A stretch of 64,000 bases of DNA from Bisporella sp. PMI_857 (Eukaryota; Ascomycota; Leotiomycetes; Helotiales; Helotiaceae). The DNA lies in assembly GCA_021307315.1 (NCBI GenBank), contig JAJSPD010000011.1, forward strand, positions 992,001-1,056,000. The letters run 5' to 3'. This document shows, piece by piece, positions 59,601-64,000 of the stretch (position 1 is its first letter; each line of letters starts with the position of its first letter). The translations under genes and the position numbers were made by a program. The notes under the pieces were generated by a model. The model had not been told where the DNA came from and searched no databases. It saw only the letters and a list, made by a program, of their open reading frames with translations.

Positions 59601-61056
59601 AAAGGTGACATAGAAACATTTGAGAGAAGGATCGATAAGTGTAGCGTCGGATCGCTATCCCTAGCGGCAAGTGCCTCAACGGTCTTAACGAGCATGAACA
59701 GCGCTGTTCTCACCTACCAGTATGGTCAAGACTTCATCAAGGTATCTTAACCCTTCGAACCTTACGACGCATCTGACTTTTATGCTAGGTACGGAACTCT
59801 ACTGAGGTAAGATTCTCGTCGGAGGCGAGCTACGTCTTGGTCGGATGCCTTGGCGGACTCGGTCGTAGCCTCACAGTATGGATGATGGCAAGAGGTGCTA
59901 AACACTTCGCGTTTCTATCTCGCTCAGGCATCGACAAGCCCGAGGCAGCGCAACTAGTCAGGTCATTGAGGAAAGACGGTGCTTCTGTTACTATCTATCG
60001 AGCAGACGCTACGAATGAGGATGAAGTAATGAAAGTAATTGCCCAAGAAAGCTCTGAGCGCCCTATCCGAGGCGTTGTACACGCAGCTATGGTCTTGAAT
60101 GTAAGTTTTACAAGTCTCCATTGCAAGTCTTTTGTTAACTGGAACTCAAGGACTCCCTCTTTGAGAACATGACCTACGATCAATATCAAGATACAATCGC
60201 TCCTAAAGTCAAGGTGGCAGAGAATCTCCACAGAGGTCTACAGGGACAGTCACTTGATTTTTTCCTCATGATGAGCTCGCTATCAGCTACAATTGGGAAT
60301 CCCGGACAAAGCAATTATTGTGCAGGAAATTCCTATCTAGACTCCCTTGCCCGGAGCAGAAACTTGCAAGGCCTTCCTGCTGTGTCGATTGTACTCCCAG
60401 CTATCCTTGACGTGGGCTACGTCGGAGAGCATCATGAACTTGAGGCAATTTTAAGACGGCGGGGTATTGTTGGCATCAGTGAAGTTGAGATGCTACGTGG
60501 CTTTGAAGCAGCTATCATGCAACAATCATCAGCTGGAGTAGTAGAGGCAGTTATTCAAGACTCTCAGATCATTTTGGGTCTTGAGGCTTCGTCTGTTGCA
60601 GGTGCATTTTCTTCAGCTGCCACAGCTGATACCTTCTGGTTCCAAACTCCACGGTTTCGCCACCTTCGTGCTAGTGTAGAGGCTATAATGGCACCAAATG
60701 GAACGAAAGGCAAGAGTGCAATGGGGCCAAGATCTGGAAACAGTGCAGTGGGAGATATCAAGGCCGCAATAAGTGGCGGACCTGAATATGTTCTCTATGT
60801 TATCTCAGACCATCTCGCTAAAAGGCTTTCAAGTATTTTAGCCATAGACGTCGACGATATGGCTTTAGAAGGTCCTTCCGTGGCATCGTTTGGGTTAGAT
60901 AGTATGATTGGCGCGGAGTTTCGGAACTGGCTCTTTAAAGAGTTTGATTTTGAAGTCTCATTTCCTGTTTTGCTTGCTCCAGATCTATCCATCAAAGACC
61001 TATCCATCAGAATCGGAAAGTCGCTAGGGGTAATCGAGACAAATATTGACAGATAA
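53646..61056 (+). CDS. Highly reducing polyketide synthase, KS-AT-DH-(MT0)-(ER0)-KR-ACP
   Basis: Eight exons (53646..53688, 53742..54216, 54272..54580, 54641..54863, 54912..55039, 55088..59741, 59789..60100, 60151..61056) sum to 2350 codons, 2349 aa. KS: NTACSSS with Cys180, EMHGTGTPTGDP and KPNIGHSE. AT: TGQGAQWP and GHSSG (Ser637). DH: HxxxGxxxxP from His961 (DHSLGGSTVFPAAGY). The methyltransferase-like region has HKASPKNILLLG where SAM-binding GxGxG is expected. The following enoylreductase-like region lacks a GGVG nucleotide loop (HILLLPAPTSF instead). KR: VLVGCLGGLG near residue 1960 and catalytic Tyr2104 in NPGQSNYCAGN. ACP: GLDSM with Ser2299. No thioesterase or reductase follows, so release must be by another enzyme. 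It builds a reduced, probably not alpha-methylated chain in the cytosol. No in-frame stop was found. Confidence 0.92.
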
Positions 61057-62018
61057 ATAATGTTAGAAGCTGGTTATAGATCCACGTTGGTAGAATAGAA
61101 GATTGGATGCATGTCCTGCATAACCTGGAGTAGAAGTCTTAGCTTCGTATTTTGGCTGTGCTCTCAACCCAAGTCTGGGGTCACCCTTGATTGTCTCCTG
61201 ATAAGGAATTGTCTGAGACGATCCTTTTTAGGGTATTCCTTGATTGGAGCCGTACGGGTACTGCGTGAAGAGGCAATCCATTTCTTATATTCTTGGTTCA
61301 AAGTGTCACGAAGCCAAATCATCTCTTTAGCTTTAAATTCTCTTGTTATACCACTGTTGCCCCTGTATCTGTAGATGCACAGCGCATGCCGTGACAAGCG
61401 TTACACGCTCCGATTGAACGAGCTGAAATTTTATATCTTTAATAAAATAAACTTTTTCTTGCCAACAGCAATTAAAGTATCAGTAAATGGAATTATAGCT
61501 TAAGGTAGTGTGGATTGTGAAGGATGCTATTGTTAAATGTGTAACTGAGTTACACATTCAGCTGGTTGGTTCCCTAGAAATCTCTGCTCTAAAGTATAGT
61601 AGGTGCCAACTCTACAAGCGCAATGTGTGTTCGATATTGGACAAGTATTGTCAATAAAACTATCTTATACAAGCCCTGAAAAGAGGTTTGTATGCAGTAT
61701 AGTTAGGAACAGACATTGCGCTCTTCAGCCGCGTCCTAAGAGGGCTTAGTTCTTGTTTCCAATCGCAAGGGTGCAGCAACCAATAGTTAGCTGCTCCCTG
61801 CCAACATCTGGATCGCTTGGCGCCATGGTAGCCAATGAAGAAAAAGACCATTGAGGTAAACCAGCAACGCGAAAACTATCTTGCGCCTAGTCTGCAGCCT
61901 AGCTAAACCAGCCCGCAATTCAGGGGCATGGACACTAAGAAAGGACGGCAAAAATCACACAAATCATAATCCATAAATCACTAGAGACGCAATCACCCAA
62001 AATACCCCACCATCCCCA
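61057..62018. other. Intergenic with LTR fragment
   Basis: 61343..61396 reads, on the minus strand, as the start of the LTR family at 37252 (TGTCACGGCATGCGC). A nearby minus-strand frame (61397..61164) is probably transposon-derived. Nothing else supported. Confidence 0.45.
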
Positions 62019-64000
62019 TCAAACCAAAGCGAAAATCCTCAGCTTCACACCCCTACCCCTCAAAACCCCAGGCTCCATCCTCGGATCCGAGTTGACAATC
62101 TCCCCCGTCTGCTTATTCTTAAAACATCTAAGTATGCGTGGATCTTCTGAGGTCCTCTCGCCGCGATCGACAGCCTCCCATTCTTCCGGTAATGGGCCAA
62201 GCCTGGGATCTTCGTCACATGTAGTTTTCGTCTCAGCATTGTAGAAGCGGAGAACAGTGAAGACACCCGTTGAGTCGTTAAAGACGTGAGCCGCCCAGGG
62301 CGAGGGGAGGGGTCCTAGGAAGGCGTTGGAATCATTGAGACCGAAGATGAGGCATTCACCTAGGACTTGGAATGTATTGTTGGGTTGTGGACGGATGAGG
62401 ATAGGTGTTTCGCAGCCGAGGAAGACGGAGATGATATCAGCTGGGAAGATCATTATCAGCTAAGCTTAACGAAAATCACGGGAGATATTACCTGTACAAG
62501 CAGCAAGTGGTGCTAGACCGAAGTAGCCCTCAGATGATGTCACCCACGCGCGACCTGGTAACAAGGAGAGAGCCAGTTTCTCCATCGGTGTTGGTTTGGA
62601 GTCAGCTGAAAGAGATGTCTTTGCATTTGCACCAAAGAGAGCTGTCGGTGAGTCTTGGGCGATCCATTCATCAAAGGATCCAGCGTAGTCACGCTCTGGA
62701 AACCTGTCCTTCAGAGCATTTCCAGCCAGTGTTCTAGCGTATGCATCACGTACACTTCCTCTAGTGACGTATTTTCCTGACTCCAGATTCTCAGGCTCCC
62801 ATCCCCGTACCAACCGCAAACATTCAAGTACATCTGCGCCTGCTCGTAGAGGTTCATGGATGTGCGTGACGGTTGCGCATTGAATACCTGTAGCATTCAA
62901 TGTGTTTGGCATTTTGAAGGATACTTCGGAACGAGAGTGCCCTGCTGTGAATTGCCAATCCATTCTTCGTGAGATCTTCAACTTGGAAGATAGGTCTGGA
63001 ACCCAGGAAGGGCTGGCCACTGCCTTAGGATTTTCTACGTGGCAAAGACGTAAAAATTCTAGACGTTTGGAGTAGTTGATGTGAGCTATAGTCGTATCTC
63101 TGTAAACCTCGTCGACTGATAAAGAGTAATTTGGACGTACCAATTACTGGAAACTTCGCGGGAAAGCCCGTGGAGGCCATATACTCGGTCCCGAGAGTCT
63201 GTACAAGATCTGCTATACACTTGGTAGAACACGTCTGAAATTGGGTGTTTGTCAGGAAGCAGTTCTACCAGATTTCCTATCAACCTCATCACTGGTGGCA
63301 AGCTCCACGATGCCGCCTTGTTGTACCAAAGAGCGAGGATAGCGTAGCGGAAAATGATCCAGTCGAGCTCATCCTCACCGCATAAGAACAAACCCCCGCG
63401 AGCCAGGTGCGCCTCTTGAACAACCCATAGACGCTCGAACCATGAGCGTTGAAGTAGGTTACTGATAGCCTTCCAGGTGCTGTCGCCGAATGGGAGCTGA
63501 ACGGAAGACTCGAACCATGTCTTTTTCACAGCATCTGGCGCAGGTGCACGACGCCGATCAGTTGTTGACACCACCTGTCTGCCGAGATAATCGAGCGTTT
63601 GCATTGCAAGCTGACTGTCCTCTGTCGATGGCCCTACCCACACTATGACACGCTCTGCCAACTTGAAAATGTCTCCCACGCGAGACACTTGGGTGTTTCT
63701 CTCCACAATATCTGCTTGGTTGATACAGATAGCGTCAACCCAGAGTACTCTTTTTGTGTTCTTGGATCTTAGATGTCGTAATGAGCCTTCAAGATTCTGC
63801 CCCACCAAGAGTGTAGCATATCGCAGAGGGTGTGTTGAGACCAAAACCTGTATTTCTGCCACATCCTCCTCTGAGTCCTTGGAAGCAAGGTCAATCAGAA
63901 CTTCCAGAGGATTATCTTCGACTCCCCAGATATATGAGAGCGCTTCATAATCAACCTCTCGACTTGGAACTCCCTCTTCACTTGTCTTTTTGACGATATT
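62019..64000 (-). CDS. HET-domain heterokaryon incompatibility protein, 5' cut by window edge
   Basis: The N-terminal part, continuing from beyond 64000, shows HET-domain marks YEALSYIWG, then LWVDAICINQADIVER, RVIVWVGPS and FERLWVVQEAHLA, ending in DSRDRVYGL. The C-terminal half has YSLSVDEVYRDTT and PSWVPDLSS and ends at 62019 after an intron (62441..62491) leading into VFLGCETPILIRP. HET proteins trigger cell death on vegetative non-self contact, in the cytosol. Near 63142 the frame changes by one base at a GG doublet between the HET domain and the second half; this is either an indel or an assembly error, and no intron explains it. The true start is outside the window. Confidence 0.8.

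Noticed and set aside
1..64000. CRISPR arrays, prokaryotic operons, rRNA or tRNA genes
   Set aside because: No regularly spaced direct repeats with unique spacers, no rRNA sequence and no tRNA cloverleaf were recognised; the window is eukaryotic.

Overview
This window is nuclear DNA of a filamentous ascomycete (Pezizomycotina; order not resolved). The signs are many short introns (about 43-70 bp, usually GTAAGT-like donors and CTAAC/CTAAT-like branch sites) and the gene content: NACHT and HET-domain proteins, a Zn2Cys6 regulator, UstYa-type proteins, a highly reducing polyketide synthase, a PTH11/rhodopsin-like membrane protein and DUF7580-type proteins. Exon models were built by reading splice signals by eye; where exon sums are given they keep one open frame, but none has transcript support.

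Layout. 0.9-9.5 kb: an MFS transporter, a 5'-truncated LINE remnant, two diverged paralogues of an F-box-like family (one with an in-frame stop) and a small NTF2-like gene. 9.9-16 kb: a Zn2Cys6 factor divergent from the NTF2-like gene, a near-perfect 152-bp inverted repeat, and a NACHT STAND protein. 17.4-22.6 kb: the most interesting region. A secreted precursor-like gene, missed by simple ORF calling, encodes its 19-residue repeats on separate 57-nt exons and lies between two HxxHC (UstYa/DUF3328-type) genes, the layout of fungal dikaritin-like RiPP clusters.

22.6-37.4 kb is an accessory block rich in transposon fragments and broken genes. It holds a DUF7580-subtilisin gene next to a gasdermin-like gene on the same strand, the arrangement known for fungal gasdermin/protease cell-death pairs, with both copies interrupted. 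It also holds a small two-amber gene, a frameshifted fragment, a serine-protease-like gene and a Gly-rich membrane-protein gene. Seven in-frame stops in six broken genes of the window are all TAG, and most frameshifts lie in or near short homopolymers; real decay and consensus error cannot be separated here.

38.5-61 kb holds secondary-metabolism-type genes: a secreted glyoxalase-fold protein, two SDRs, a rhodopsin-like membrane protein, an ABM-domain monooxygenase in four small exons, a flavin monooxygenase, a multi-pass membrane protein and an eight-exon HR-PKS of about 2349 aa. The PKS has intact KS, AT, DH, KR and ACP signatures but a methyltransferase-like region and an enoylreductase region without their cofactor motifs. 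The window ends in a HET-domain gene cut by the right edge.
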